Assembly (NCBI GenBank): GCA_905221605.1
Contig: CAJNDS010000011.1
Span: 192,561 to 256,560 of the forward strand
Reading direction: 5' to 3'
From: Symbiodinium natans
Taxonomy: Eukaryota; Sar; Dinophyceae; Suessiales; Symbiodiniaceae
DNA length: 64,000 nt
A model generated the notes under the pieces. The model was given only the letters and a program-made list of their open reading frames with translations. It was not told the origin of the DNA and made no database searches. The stretch's first letter is position 1. Every line of letters starts with the position of its first letter. Below, in pieces: positions 45,906 through 55,749 of this stretch. Position numbers and translations under genes: made by a program.

Positions 45906-47363
45906 TCTGTTCTCCAAAAGATGACAGGACGACATTCAATACCAGCTGCAGCGACTGCGCCGCCTTTGCTGCCGCTTTGCCGAGGGCACGGCATCTAAGG
46001 ACTCCTGGCTTACAACAGTCCTGAGCCCGAACTTAGCAACCCCAGGGTTTAGGGCTTAGGGTTTAGGGCTTAGGGTTCAAACCTTTCGTACGAGTTGTTA
46101 CCAAAAACCCTGAGCACTGAACCGACGAGGAAATAATGCCAAACCTACGAAGCACCGTACAGACCAAGACCTGCCTTGGAGCTTTTGCAGTGCCTGCTAG
46201 ATAGCCGGGAAATTCTCAAAACCCTGCACAGCCCGAATCCCAGCCCCTAGCTTGAAACGCATGAATTTGAGGAACAGCTAGAGTGCAAAGTTCCTGAAAG
46301 CGGAGCAAGCGATTGTCTTATGCCAATTGCGGGTCTGTACTGAATGAAAGATGTTGGAGCTCATACCTGGGTCAGCCTACATCAGTTGATGGTGGGTTTG
46401 GTTACTTGTATTTCGAATCAAGGGTATGCGTGGCACGGCAAACAGGTTGGAAGCGACCTGGACACAGGCGCAGGATGCTTGGGAACATGAGATTTTCACC
46501 TTCTGCGCACCCGATTGACCCTAGTAAGCCACGACCCCAAGAGACGCCTCTCGGGCAGGTGCTGCTGGAGCAACGTGTGCTTTCCTCCATCCGCGGGTGG
46601 CACTGCTGCTGGTCCTCGTGTCCGAGGTCTTTGGGCAGCCTTGCACTCAGCAAACGAACCTGTACCAAATTGCAAATCAGCCTGCGCGAATGCAGCTTCG
46701 AGGCGCAGCATACAACCATACTGCACGCGACGCATCACTTAGGCACTGACAGGTTCGCCATGCCCGTGCCACTGGAAAAAGAGACAGCGCTGCCTGACGC
46801 AAGAAAAGATCACGAGCGTCAAGTGCACAGAAGGCGGCAACCCTGTGGCGTGCAGAAAAAGATTTCGTCAGTAAGCATCCCGATCTATGCTCTATATCGG
46901 GAGCTGCTTCATGCTAGAAAGCCATTGCCGCTCGCAATTGCCACGACACTCGAGTTGAACTGCAAAGATGAAAAGATGAAAAGATGAGAATCTGCCAGGG
47001 TCGACAGTGAAAACCCAAGCAGTGCAAAAACCGTCAGCCAATTGAGGTTCAGCGTAGCGCAGGTGGCTTGATATGTAGGTGATGTAGTGGGCGGGCTTTC
47101 TGTTCAAGACACGCTCTGTTTCGGTGGAAGTCTCAGGCCTCATGAGGAAGCAGGTTCTGCGGAAGTGGCAAGACCTGGGGGGAAAGATTGGGCCATGAGA
47201 GCGCTGTTGCAACAGTTTTTAGGGCCTTATCCTTGAGGCAGGATCCTGTCCGCTCTTTGTGCTACGAGCCAGTAGGGTCCAGCGAGACATATGTGTGTAT
47301 TGAGTATATATAGATGGGGATACATACCTGAGCTTTTTTGTTGTTGTTGTTGCTCTTCGGTGC
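45906..47363. other. Stretch without a recognisable gene; telomere-like block
   Basis: A telomere-like block alternating 'gggtttagggcttagggtttagggcttaggg' lies at 46,044-46,074. A 224-codon plus-strand frame (46,313-46,987) has irregular composition and no domain, so I leave it out. 'ttgttgttgttgttg' lies at 47,339-47,353. Confidence 0.4.
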
Positions 47364-50300
47364 TTGTATAGGATATCTGGGCTTGAACTGATGGAACGGC
47401 TTCACCGGGGCACCATGCTCGGGGCCGATGGCCATGGCCGACGGTGGTGTCGGTGCCGATGCGGCTCCAGAGTTGGCATGGACAGCAAGTTTGATGCTAT
47501 GCAGTCAAGTTCCTCAGCCGATTCGATGTCTCCCCCTCCGCCCCCCCCACCCAACGGTCCAGCCTGTTGCTGGATGTATGGCGTCTTTGCGAAGGCTATC
47601 ACCGAATATGGGTTGCGACAAGAGTGGCGGCAGGCAACACACCTGCTGGCAGCAGGGCTCTCAACTTTCGGTAGGTCTGGCCGTGGTTGTTTTGCTGATA
47701 GTTGCACTGCACGATGTCTAAGGTCGCGAATGAAGAAAGTCTTGCTCCAGATCTCCAGTTCCACGGCTGGGCATTTATCAGTTCACTTCGCCTCCAAAGT
47801 GAAGTCGGCTGCCAAGGCTCTGCAAGAAAGCAGCCAACGCATGCCGCGAAGCGGGTCAGTGGAGGGCCTGTGTGCAAATGCTTCGCCGCCTTTGCCAAGC
47901 ACCACATCAAGGCCACGACGACGGGTTGCTTTCAAGAAGTGTACACACAGCACTATGCTTAGTGACGCCAAGTGGCCTAAACAGTGTCTCCAGTCAGGTC
48001 TGCAAGCAGACGTTGCGTGAGGCTTAGTCATGCTGGTCCATGCGATCGATGTCTCATCCAATGTCTCCGGGTCCGGCAGGGCATTGAGAGGTTAAAGATG
48101 AAGCTTTGTGTCCTGCTTAGCACCCTAAACCCTAAACCCTGCTGGCATTGAGGTGATTTTTGGCACTGTGATGGCCAGTGCTGCCGACCTGGTCTCGGAC
48201 TCGGCGGCCCCTTGGGACGTGGCCACACTGGCAGCCTGGCCATGAACTGATTAGGGGGATTAGGGCCGGGGGGGGGGGGGGGGGCCTGGTTGACAACAGT
48301 TAGATGAATACTTTCAAGAAAGAATACAGCAATACAATACCAGAAGACTGCAATAGTAAGAACAAACTTGTCAATCATCATGTGTAAATTATGTCGAATC
48401 GTATATCTAGGAGCTTCAGGAGATTGGTCAGCACTGTCAAAGCAGAGCGCAGATGGGGTTTTCAAGGTCAAGTGGCGACGCGGCTTGCAAGTACTGCAGG
48501 GTGCCATGCAGGCGGAGACCACGGTGAGATAGGGTTTAGGGGTTAGGGGTTAGGGTTAGCACTCGTTTGGATGGATTCCTTTGCCAAGCGACTGTGGCCC
48601 CTGCGAGGACAGCATTCAGCTTGATGCAGCCCTGGTCCGTACCTGCATGTCTGCCTGTAGTCAGGCTGGCCGCGGGCACGGGCCAACTGTCACGATTTCA
48701 TGCTACCGGATAGCCCGTCTAATCAGTGCCTGTTGCACGTTGACGACGACGCCGCCTCAGGGGCAGACATGGAGGCATGCTGCCTACCTGCTGACGGACA
48801 TGCGCTGGAAGACACTGCAAGTCGATTCCACCGCATATGTAGGACCCTCGCATCCACGCAGAAGGGCCCCTCCAGAGCAGAGTGCGTTGCCGTCAGAGAA
48901 GGTTAAGAGATCGATAACAAGACATCCTGACATGCCGAAGGAGCGCAATTGGCTGCACTGAACAGCGAGGATGGTTGGCCAGCTACATTGGCGCTGTTCC
49001 GATGCTCGTCTCAATGAACTAGCGGATCTCTGTAAAGGAGTGCCTCTGAGCAGTCCATCAACGCAGTAATTGCAGGCAAGGTTGGCACATGAAGCAGCAC
49101 AAGACCTGATACGGCAAGCCCTAGATGACATACTGATTTTACTAGGCTGCTTCCAGCGGCCCCCTATTGAGAGCGCGAGAAGGTCACTACTCGTAGCTAA
49201 CTTGCAGGCGATCTTCGACGTCGACCGCAGTTGGGACTGTCCACAGCAGCCCGGAGTTGTTCAGGCACTTCCGTTTCGACTCTCGCTCAACCCTCTTTTG
49301 CACACCTCACAGTCGCTACGGGTCTCTTTGTCTCGCTTTGCTCTCTCTTCGTTGAATCCATGGCCACATTCGGCGCCCGGCTTTCTCCGCACATGTCTGA
49401 TGAAGCGAAGCTGGCCTTCTCTACAAAAGAAAACTCTGAAGAGTGAATTCACAGTGCCCAAGGGGAAGTCCAGGCCCTGAACCTGAGGAAGTGCTGAATT
49501 CCGCCATGCTCGCTGCAGAACTCGGGCAAAGGCCCAGCCGGGCTGTGCGCCTACTCCATGCAGCTCCTGGGGCAGCAGGCGGTTCTTGGTGTTTAGGGTT
49601 TTATGGCTTTAGAGTTGAGGGTTTAGGGGGGAGGACGACAGCCGCTCTCACTTCACCTTACATGATCCTTGGATCCCTTGCGAGTCGGCCTAGAAGCATC
49701 CTTGGCAATCGGCCCCTTTTTGACGATATCTCAACCAAAAAAGATGCCAAGACCGAGTCAAAGCCAGATTGGACCATTTTCGAGGTCCAGCGCCTGGGGC
49801 TCGCCGAGCCGAACGTGTTGAGCATCACGACCCATGGCTTTCAGCTTCGGCTCACAGAAAATGTGCCCTTTAGGGGGGTTTTCCGATGCTTAGGATTTGC
49901 ATGGAAAGTTCCCGCAATGATGGAGTACGAAGAAGGCCTAAGCCCTACGTTCTCGTACAGTAAGCCTCGAGGTCGGGGACTTTGAATGTTGTCCTGGAAG
50001 CAGGCCCCAAGAATGCACACACACACACACACGGATGACATTGGAGCTGCGCCTGGGCTGCTGATGGATTACGGGCTGATTGCTGAGGATGGCCATGTCT
50101 TGCCTGGATGGCATGATTGATGGAACGGACATTGAACCACCCAGCCGAATGGCAGGGTGGGAGGCAGCCTCCAGGACGCTTCCTTGTGGCTCAGGTGGTC
50201 ACAGTTTGGGGACTTCTGAGCAGGAGTCTAATCACCCCTGCACTGGCCCTACACCCTGAACATCCCTATAACCCCTAAACCGTGAGCCTCGTAAATTCGG

Positions 50301-50870
50301 ATCATTTTTGCATGGAGCTTAGACCGGTACGCCACAGGATGTTGGACGATTCTCACAAGACTGCCCTGGAGCTTAACACCGTCACCTACACCGCTCTGAT
50401 AGGCGCAGGGCCTCCCTGCTGACACGTGATTTGCCGGTTGGAGTTTTGATGAGCTTTCATGCTTGGAGGTTTAGGACCATGAGCCTTGGAAAAACACTGC
50501 AGTTGGACTTCTCCGGCAGATCAGTTCAAGGGTTCCGGAGTGAGCAATCCACACTGACCATTGTGAGTGGCAGAGGGCTCCGTCGACAGGGAGAACTTGT
50601 TTTTATTGGTAGCCGGACTCGGCGTTCTTCGGCTCTGTCGGAAACGAGGTTAAGATGATCCTTTGTTGATGCCTCCCATGCCATCCCATGCCTCGAGTGT
50701 TTTTGGCCCTTTGGCAAGGCCTCCAAGAAAGGGCTGGGCGATGGGAGTCCGCACAAGCAGTGATCAAGCATTCGCGCTTGGCGCGGCTGGTCTATGATGC
50801 CCCCGCATACCATGCAGAGGCTCAGTTCAAATCATTAGGCGGACCTTTGTTGGGTGTGCTTTTTTCTAGT
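47364..50870 (+). CDS. Probable intron-split or decayed pentatricopeptide-repeat (PPR) gene
   Basis: PPR-like helices are scattered along the plus strand. About 47,580-47,672: FAKAITEYGLRQEWRQATHLL. About 48,152-48,225: VIFGTVMASAA, then PWDVATLAAW. About 48,605-48,665: LDAALVRTCMSACSQAGR. About 48,770-48,835: WRHAAYLLTDMR, then LQVDSTAY. About 49,045-49,130: QSINAVIAG, then AAQDLIRQAL. About 50,370-50,410: LNTVTYTALIGAG. About 50,715-50,805: RAGRWESAQAVIKHS, then YDAPAY. The 'W..A..LL..M / tY...i.a' spacing is that of PPR motifs. PPR proteins bind organellar RNA. Possible donors include TTTCG|GTAGGT and GCATAT|GTAGGA. Telomere-like repeats fall between the motifs. Start, stop and most junctions are undetermined; a pseudogene is possible. 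Confidence 0.4.
48121..50286. repeat. Telomere-like units between PPR-like segments
   Basis: Units are seen at 48,121-48,140 (CCCTAAA sense), 48,531-48,560, 49,589-49,628 (TTTAGGG sense) and 50,268-50,284 (CCCCTAAACC). Each lies between PPR-like coding segments, so they would be intronic if the gene is spliced. A poly-G run (about 18 G) lies at 48,268-48,285 and a (CA)n run at 50,014-50,033. Confidence 0.6.
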
Positions 50871-52122
50871 TTCTGAAAACTTTTTGACTCACGCTGACTG
50901 AAGATGCAAGGAGGGTCGGGCATGCTGAGGCCATGAGGGTGCTTTTGGACACTGGGCGTGGAAGGGCACCACGGTTGCAGAGCAGAGGCAAGGCATGACC
51001 CCCTTCCGCTGCAAAGTGGCTGAGGACATGCTGGCGCGAGCACCCCCCCCGTGCAGTGAGAACCTCGGAGCAGCCAGTTGAAAGAGCGCCAAGGCTCCGA
51101 ACTTGCGCAGTTTAGCTGAGCCTACGCTTGTGCTCTACGCTGGCTGACACACTGAATCCTTAAGCTGATACAATTTTTGTTCTTGTCGTTCTTGTTCTGC
51201 TTGTGGTTGAGCTGCGTAACCGCCGGCTCATGCAGGCTCATGGTCCCTCTGTCAAAACGCGCCCGTTTCGGCCTTCATGGCATGCAGAGCATTCACAGGT
51301 CTCCTTGGGCAGCAGTTCCCAGAGAATCCAGCATCATGGCATCAACCTTATATGTAGTCTAGTTGCACTATGGAGAAGAGAATGTCAAATCAACGCGGGA
51401 ACTCATGCTGCTAGAGGCAAAGCTAATGCGCATCAGCAGTCGTCTCGACCTTGCTCTTCCAAAGCTGCCCATGAGCCGATCACTACTGCGCTTGCCGCTG
51501 GCAACGCCGGTGACACGAACCAAGAAGGCCGATTCGCACCATTCGCACTTGTTTATCTCTAAAGAGTGCTCCTGATCTTCTGCAGAGACATCTGTTGCAG
51601 AGGCTCAAAGCCTCCTTTTTGAGGCGGATCCATGGAGTGAATGGTCTTTAGAAGCAGAACTGTTCTGATGTTCACAGAGATGTCTTCAATCAACTATCCA
51701 ATTGAACAAGACCTTTGCCCCCCTTAGGCAAGAACAAGACTGGAGTTACAACGGAATCCCAAGTGGCCCGGACTTTCAGTGCGAGGAGCTTCTGCACAGA
51801 AGCTCGATTTTGCAGGCACTTCCGCGATATCGGCTGGCCCCAAGGCAGGACGACCTGCGGCACGTGACGCGGAGGCAGGAAAACCCCAAACTGTCCACTA
51901 GTTGTTGTTCGAAAATGAACGGGGGCTGCCTCCTCAAAGTCTGCCGATTGGTGGCCTGGAGCTTCGGCGGCTGATCCAGTCATAGCCTGCACCTTGAAAC
52001 ATGCTAGGCCCGCTAAGCGCGATGATGGGTAGCCTTTGGCTTCGATCAACACATGAGGTTCTTGATCGCCAGCAGCGATCTGTTTCTGGGACCTTCCCGA
52101 TAGATGCCCACTTCATCCTTTC
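50871..52122. other. Stretch without a recognisable gene
   Basis: Frames of 60-120 codons on both strands show no domain. A minus-strand frame at 51,690-52,052 contains RATWDSVVTPVLFLPKGGKG, mildly protein-like but unassigned. No repeats with partners in the window were noticed. Confidence 0.3.
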
Positions 52123-52181
52123 AGGGCTTAGGGTTTAGAGTTTAGGGTTTAGGGTTAGAGTTTAGGGTTTAGGGTTTAGGG
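52123..52181. repeat. Telomere-like repeat block, insertion target of the LTR element
   Basis: TTTAGGG units, some degenerate (TTAGAG), run up to the first base of the LTR. The block resumes directly after the element at 60,872 as 'tagggtttagggtttaggg'. The element therefore sits inside one telomere-like tract. Confidence 0.85.
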
Positions 52182-52398
52182 TGCGGAGCTGCAGTTTGTA
52201 TTGAAGAAAAGAGTTGGTGTAGAAGGGTTAAGGGTCAATGAACCCGGAACAATTTTTGGCTCAAGATCGGGCCATGCGCCTAGAGAAGAAAGGGTGCTTG
52301 GTGTTTTGGGTTGGTTTGTTGTTTGTTGGTCCAGGGGATCAAGGGCTTCTGTTGGGGTTGACTGTCTTGTTCCCTGTCCTCCTTCGGTTGCCCCCGTA
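52182..52398 (+). repeat. 5' LTR (217 bp)
   Basis: It begins TGCGGAGCTGCAG and ends CCCCCGTA. It matches 60,654-60,871 base for base except for one C missing in the terminal C run. It starts with TG as usual but ends in TA instead of the common CA. The spliced-leader-like motif lies at 52,244-52,265. A 'ttttgggttggtttgttgtttgttgg' G/T-rich stretch follows around 52,296-52,330. No TATA box is evident, as expected for dinoflagellates. Confidence 0.9.
52244..52265 (+). promoter_or_regulatory. Spliced-leader-like motif in the 5' LTR
   Basis: The 22 bases begin CCGGAACA and end TTTTTGGCTCAAG. The dinoflagellate spliced leader, as I know it, ends CCATTTTGGCTCAAG and begins CCGTAG. Allowing one extra T, roughly 17 of 21 positions agree, including the last 12. 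Relic leaders arise in dinoflagellates when trans-spliced mRNAs are reverse-transcribed back into the genome. Inside an LTR, the motif could mark the 5' end of the packaged RNA (start of R). The same motif is in the 3' LTR at 60,716-60,737. Confidence 0.5.
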
Positions 52399-52410
52399 GG
52401 TTATGAGCCC
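52399..52410 (+). promoter_or_regulatory. Primer-binding site, initiator tRNA-Met anticodon arm
   Basis: GGTTATGAGCCC starts at the first base after the 5' LTR. Its complement, GGGCTCATAACC, contains the CAT anticodon flanked as in the anticodon stem-loop of initiator tRNA-Met (yeast iMet has this string). Copia of Drosophila and Ty5 prime reverse transcription with a cleaved half of this tRNA in the same way, whereas most LTR elements pair with the tRNA 3' end. All twelve bases match. Confidence 0.75.
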
Positions 52411-52463
52411 AAATTAGGTTCCCTGCGGTTTGTGTTTCGGCTTTAGGGTGGTAGCTTGAAGCA

Positions 52464-55139
52464 ATGGCCACCAATTGGCTACAGACTGGTGCGACGCCAT
52501 CAAGCTCCAATGTGGGCGAGCAAGGTGAAGGTGGTGTCAAAAGGTCTGCAACAGGTGAAAAAATAGTTCCCAATGCGGAAGCTCTGGTTGATGCTGGTGG
52601 TAAGCGTGGCGAAGAGAAGCTGGTGGTGGAAGGACTGGAAGACCAGATGGAAGTAGCTTTGCTACGCCTTCTGAGCAAACATGGGCTTTGTCTTCGAGCT
52701 GCGGAACCTGCGGAATCAACGGGAGCGTCAAGAACAAGCTCCTCTACATCGAAGATGGTGGAGCAAGAGTGCCAGACAGAGCTGGTTGGGGATGTTATCC
52801 CTGTTTCCAAGCGAGCTCGCAACAAAGTGAGCTTCGCAACTGGAAGTGGCGATCTGTCGACAGGTGAAGCGGAGGAAACTGCGCCTGTTGCTGCGACAAA
52901 AAGCAGTATCCTCGTTCCTGGGGACGCAGAAGGAGTCGTTCCTGTTGCTATGGTGATGAGTGAAGGAGAAATCCTGGAGTTGGAAGCAGCGAGAATACGG
53001 CAGGAGTCAGAGGAAGACTTAGATGCTGCTGGGGGAGACAAATTGTCTCAAGCTGCTGACTTTTCGATCATCGACTGCGATGGGAAGACGTGGGAGCGCC
53101 ATTTTCATGATGATGGGAGAGAATATCTTTACTGTTTAGACACTGGAGATACCCAATGGGTGGTGCCTAAGAAGACTGGAATGGCTGGAAACAGCGAGGG
53201 GCCAGGTGTTGGAATGGGCATTGTCCCTGTGGGAGATGAGCCAGCGCTGGGTGCTACCTCGTCCCCGTCACCTACTGAGTCTTCTAGGGCACAGCAGGGT
53301 AGCATGGAAAGTGTGAACAGCCGTGTAAATAGTGTAAGTGAAAAGGTTTTTTCCTCTACTATCGGGGATAGCGGTCTTAGGGGTGGTGCTGATGCCCAGA
53401 CCTCGGGTTCTCCTGAAGAGGAAGGAATTTCTGGAAACCAAGCAGACATCGCTGGAGAACATCTGGATCGGGAAGAAACGGAAGCGCTTTCTGAGGGTGT
53501 GGCAGCGGTGGAATCTGTGGGTCCAGAGGACAAAATGCCCAATGCGGAAATTGGAACTGTGTCGGCTGCAGAAGAGCGAGTGGTGGATGTGGTACCTGTC
53601 GTTCAGGAAGATGGTCCTGGAGATTTGGATGACGGAGGGAAAAAATCGTGCGTTACGACTGAGGAGGTCTCTTCGTCTGGTGCCAAGAGTTCTGCCATTC
53701 AAGGGAAAAAGGAAGCTTCTGAAACTGCTGGAGACACGGTCGATCGGGAAGATGAGGCCTGGAGCGCCAATGAAGCGCGGGTCAATGTGCCAGATAGTAC
53801 CTGGAGTGCAGAAAAAGCACGGGTTGAGGCGCATATGGTGTCACGTTCCGCGGATGACTGCAACAATGGGGCGCAGGTCTCCGTAGCAGCTGATGATGGA
53901 GGTTCACAGGTGGACGCACTGGTGCAGCCTGAAGTTAGCAGCGAGGAACGAAATGGCGAAGGCTACACCGGAGCCAATGTGGCAGCTGTGGTCAACGACA
54001 GTGGTGATTCTCTTTTGGAAACCATGGAGCCAAAGGAGCCTGCGGTGGAAGAAAATATGCCTACCGCGGATGACCAATCCAATAGCCCTGTAGTGGAAGA
54101 AAATTTGCCTGCTGCAGAAGGTTTGAAAAAGGACTCCAATGGTGGGTCCACTCCCAGGAAGGGAGAAGTGTTGCCATCTGAATGCTTGCCGGAAGTCGAC
54201 ACCGAGCGAGCTGTAACGGATGAGGCAAAGCCATTGGCTGGAAAAGAGGATGGTTCTGACCTCCAGGAGCACAAGGTGGATGAGCTTGTGGGACTCGTGG
54301 AGCAGGACAAGAAGTTTGCCCCCAAGGTGGAACCAAGGGACGTTCCGGGAGCCGAAGAAACAATTCCGGTTTCTGAAGAACCAACGAAGAAAGTGCCCAA
54401 AGAGGGAGCCTTGGATACACCTGGGAAGCATTTCTACCAAAAGGGAGATCGGATCAATGGTCTAGTGCGCTGCATCAATGTACATGGAGCTTTTTTGGAC
54501 CATGACGGTATAGACGTATTGATTCCTGCGGAAGGGAAAGATACACATGCTTTCAAAATTGGTGACACTGTCAATGGAACAGTGGAAAGAGTGGATGATG
54601 ATGGTACCGTGATCTTGGATACCTTCCTGGTTTTGGAGGAGGATGAGGAGGACTCCTCTTCGACGCTGCGCAAATGGAAAGACAGCGGCTGGGGTACATG
54701 GTGGACAGGCTCATGGCAGACTGGTCAATGGTACCAAGGTTCCGACGGTCAATGGGACTGGAAGTCGGAAGAACGGCAGTCCCGTGAGTGGTTTGCCGAT
54801 CCAAAAACATCCTCTAAGGAACAAGAGGAAGCTGAACAGAGGCAGCTCTATGGAGAAAAGATCTATAGAAATCTCCTGGAAGATGAAACAATAGATAAGG
54901 ACTATGTGGGCAAAATCACTGGGATGTTGCTGAGTCGTCCAATTGACGAGATTATGGAGTGTGTCGCAGATCATACATTCCTGAACACTGAGGCTCGGCG
55001 TGCATACAGCATCTTGCAAAGTGATGGTTGGAAGCCCGATGGGACAGAATGTGCAGGTTTGGAAAAAAACAATCACCTTTTCCCGGAAGCAGTACCACAA
55101 CGCGCTCTACGAACTGGCACGCAAGAAGAGGAGATTTAG
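52464..55139 (+). CDS. Element block 1: WW, S1/OB and MLLE domain protein
   Basis: The block has 891 codons from ATG, 53 bases after the primer-binding site; this is the first ATG in this frame after the site. Residues 1-200 are acidic and probably disordered. Residues ~205-240 form a WW domain: Trp210, the GREYLY core and Trp232 with Pro235. Residues ~240-650 are acidic and disordered, with recurring E-E-N-x-P phrases. Residues ~655-728 are S1/OB-like (GDRINGLVRCINVHGAFLDH, then IGDTVNGTVERVD). Residues ~740-766 are a Trp-rich linker. Residues ~796-856 are an MLLE domain with KITGMLL at 817-823, the signature of the poly(A)-binding-protein C-terminal domain that binds PAM2 peptides. The last ~22 codons, after an A7 run at 55,063, are probably out of the true frame. 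Expected role: a gag-like RNA-binding protein. Confidence 0.8.
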   Translation: MATNWLQTGATPSSSNVGEQGEGGVKRSATGEKIVPNAEALVDAGGKRGEEKLVVEGLEDQMEVALLRLLSKHGLCLRAAEPAESTGASRTSSSTSKMVEQECQTELVGDVIPVSKRARNKVSFATGSGDLSTGEAEETAPVAATKSSILVPGDAEGVVPVAMVMSEGEILELEAARIRQESEEDLDAAGGDKLSQAADFSIIDCDGKTWERHFHDDGREYLYCLDTGDTQWVVPKKTGMAGNSEGPGVGMGIVPVGDEPALGATSSPSPTESSRAQQGSMESVNSRVNSVSEKVFSSTIGDSGLRGGADAQTSGSPEEEGISGNQADIAGEHLDREETEALSEGVAAVESVGPEDKMPNAEIGTVSAAEERVVDVVPVVQEDGPGDLDDGGKKSCVTTEEVSSSGAKSSAIQGKKEASETAGDTVDREDEAWSANEARVNVPDSTWSAEKARVEAHMVSRSADDCNNGAQVSVAADDGGSQVDALVQPEVSSEERNGEGYTGANVAAVVNDSGDSLLETMEPKEPAVEENMPTADDQSNSPVVEENLPAAEGLKKDSNGGSTPRKGEVLPSECLPEVDTERAVTDEAKPLAGKEDGSDLQEHKVDELVGLVEQDKKFAPKVEPRDVPGAEETIPVSEEPTKKVPKEGALDTPGKHFYQKGDRINGLVRCINVHGAFLDHDGIDVLIPAEGKDTHAFKIGDTVNGTVERVDDDGTVILDTFLVLEEDEEDSSSTLRKWKDSGWGTWWTGSWQTGQWYQGSDGQWDWKSEERQSREWFADPKTSSKEQEEAEQRQLYGEKIYRNLLEDETIDKDYVGKITGMLLSRPIDEIMECVADHTFLNTEARRAYSILQSDGWKPDGTECAGLEKNNHLFPEAVPQRALRTGTQEEEI
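55063..55070 (+). other. Frame change (+1) at an A7 run
   Basis: The frame of block 1 reads GAA AAA AAC here. The continuing protein (KKTITFSRKQY onward, then CCCH fingers) lies in the frame one base further. One surplus A in the seven-A run explains the shift; so would a programmed +1 frameshift. The heptamer A_AAA_AAC is a classic -1 site, but a -1 shift would lead to the wrong frame. Homopolymer sequencing error is a plain alternative. Confidence 0.7.
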
Positions 55140-55749
55140 TGGACCAGTCGTGGGTGAAACAGTGGCAATGTTGCTAAGCCAAGGGAAAGATGAGCTTTGG
55201 AACGAGCTGTGGTTGGATACCAAGCGTTTTCTGCAGGAGCTTGATGGTGCAATCGAGGAGATGAGTAAGAGGGAAAACAGGCCAATGGAAGCCTATATGG
55301 ATCCTGATCAGTACAAAAAGGCTCACATGACTCCAAAGACTGTGTCACCTGGATACAGCAAGCTGTGCAAGTTCTTCAATCAGGGAAGGTGTCGCAACGG
55401 TGATGAGTGTTCCTATGAGCATCGTCGTTATGGTGAAGGTTGGCCAGGGGGTGGACCAACTGAGCCAAAGAACAGCCAAAAAGCTGGAGATGAGGATGGG
55501 AACATTGGTGACCCCCCTACAGAGGAAGGCACAGTGGATGAGGCACAGCAGGAGCGGGAGGATTCAGCCTTCCGGGCCAAGTACAACTTTGGTAAAGGTG
55601 CATCAAAGGGTGAACCTACGTTGGGTGAGCCAAAAAGTCGGCTGTGTCTGTATTACAATCAAGGTGGTTGTAAATATGGGACTACCTGCAGGTATCTTCA
55701 CGACGATGACATAGCATTGGAAGGGACTTGGGAACCCGGCAAAGCTTGA
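55071..55749 (+). CDS. Element block 2: two CCCH zinc fingers
   Basis: The block is open in frame from before 55,000 (nominal ATG at 55,000) to a TGA at 55,747-55,749. The useful part starts after the A7 run. It begins with a basic helix (YELARKKRRFSG), continues with a helical stretch (LWNELWLDTKRFLQELDGAI), and has two CCCH fingers of C-x7-C-x5-C-x3-H spacing at about 55,363-55,423 and 55,644-55,701. A Gly/acidic linker joins them. CCCH fingers usually bind single-stranded, often AU-rich, RNA. The TGA is in frame with block 3. Confidence 0.75.

Noticed and set aside
46313..46987. 224-codon plus-strand frame
   Set aside because: Irregular composition, no domain, no splice context.
52201..52446. 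Frame in the LTR (and its copy at 60,673)
   Set aside because: It is open by chance in both LTR copies, has no domain and carries the regulatory motifs.
52280..54440. Long minus-strand frames opposite block 1
   Set aside because: Antisense shadows of a Glu/Val-rich coding region; Ser/Pro-rich composition and no domain.
55064..55070. A_AAA_AAC as a canonical -1 frameshift heptamer
   Set aside because: The downstream coding frame is +1, not -1, relative to block 1; a -1 slip would not reach the zinc-finger frame.
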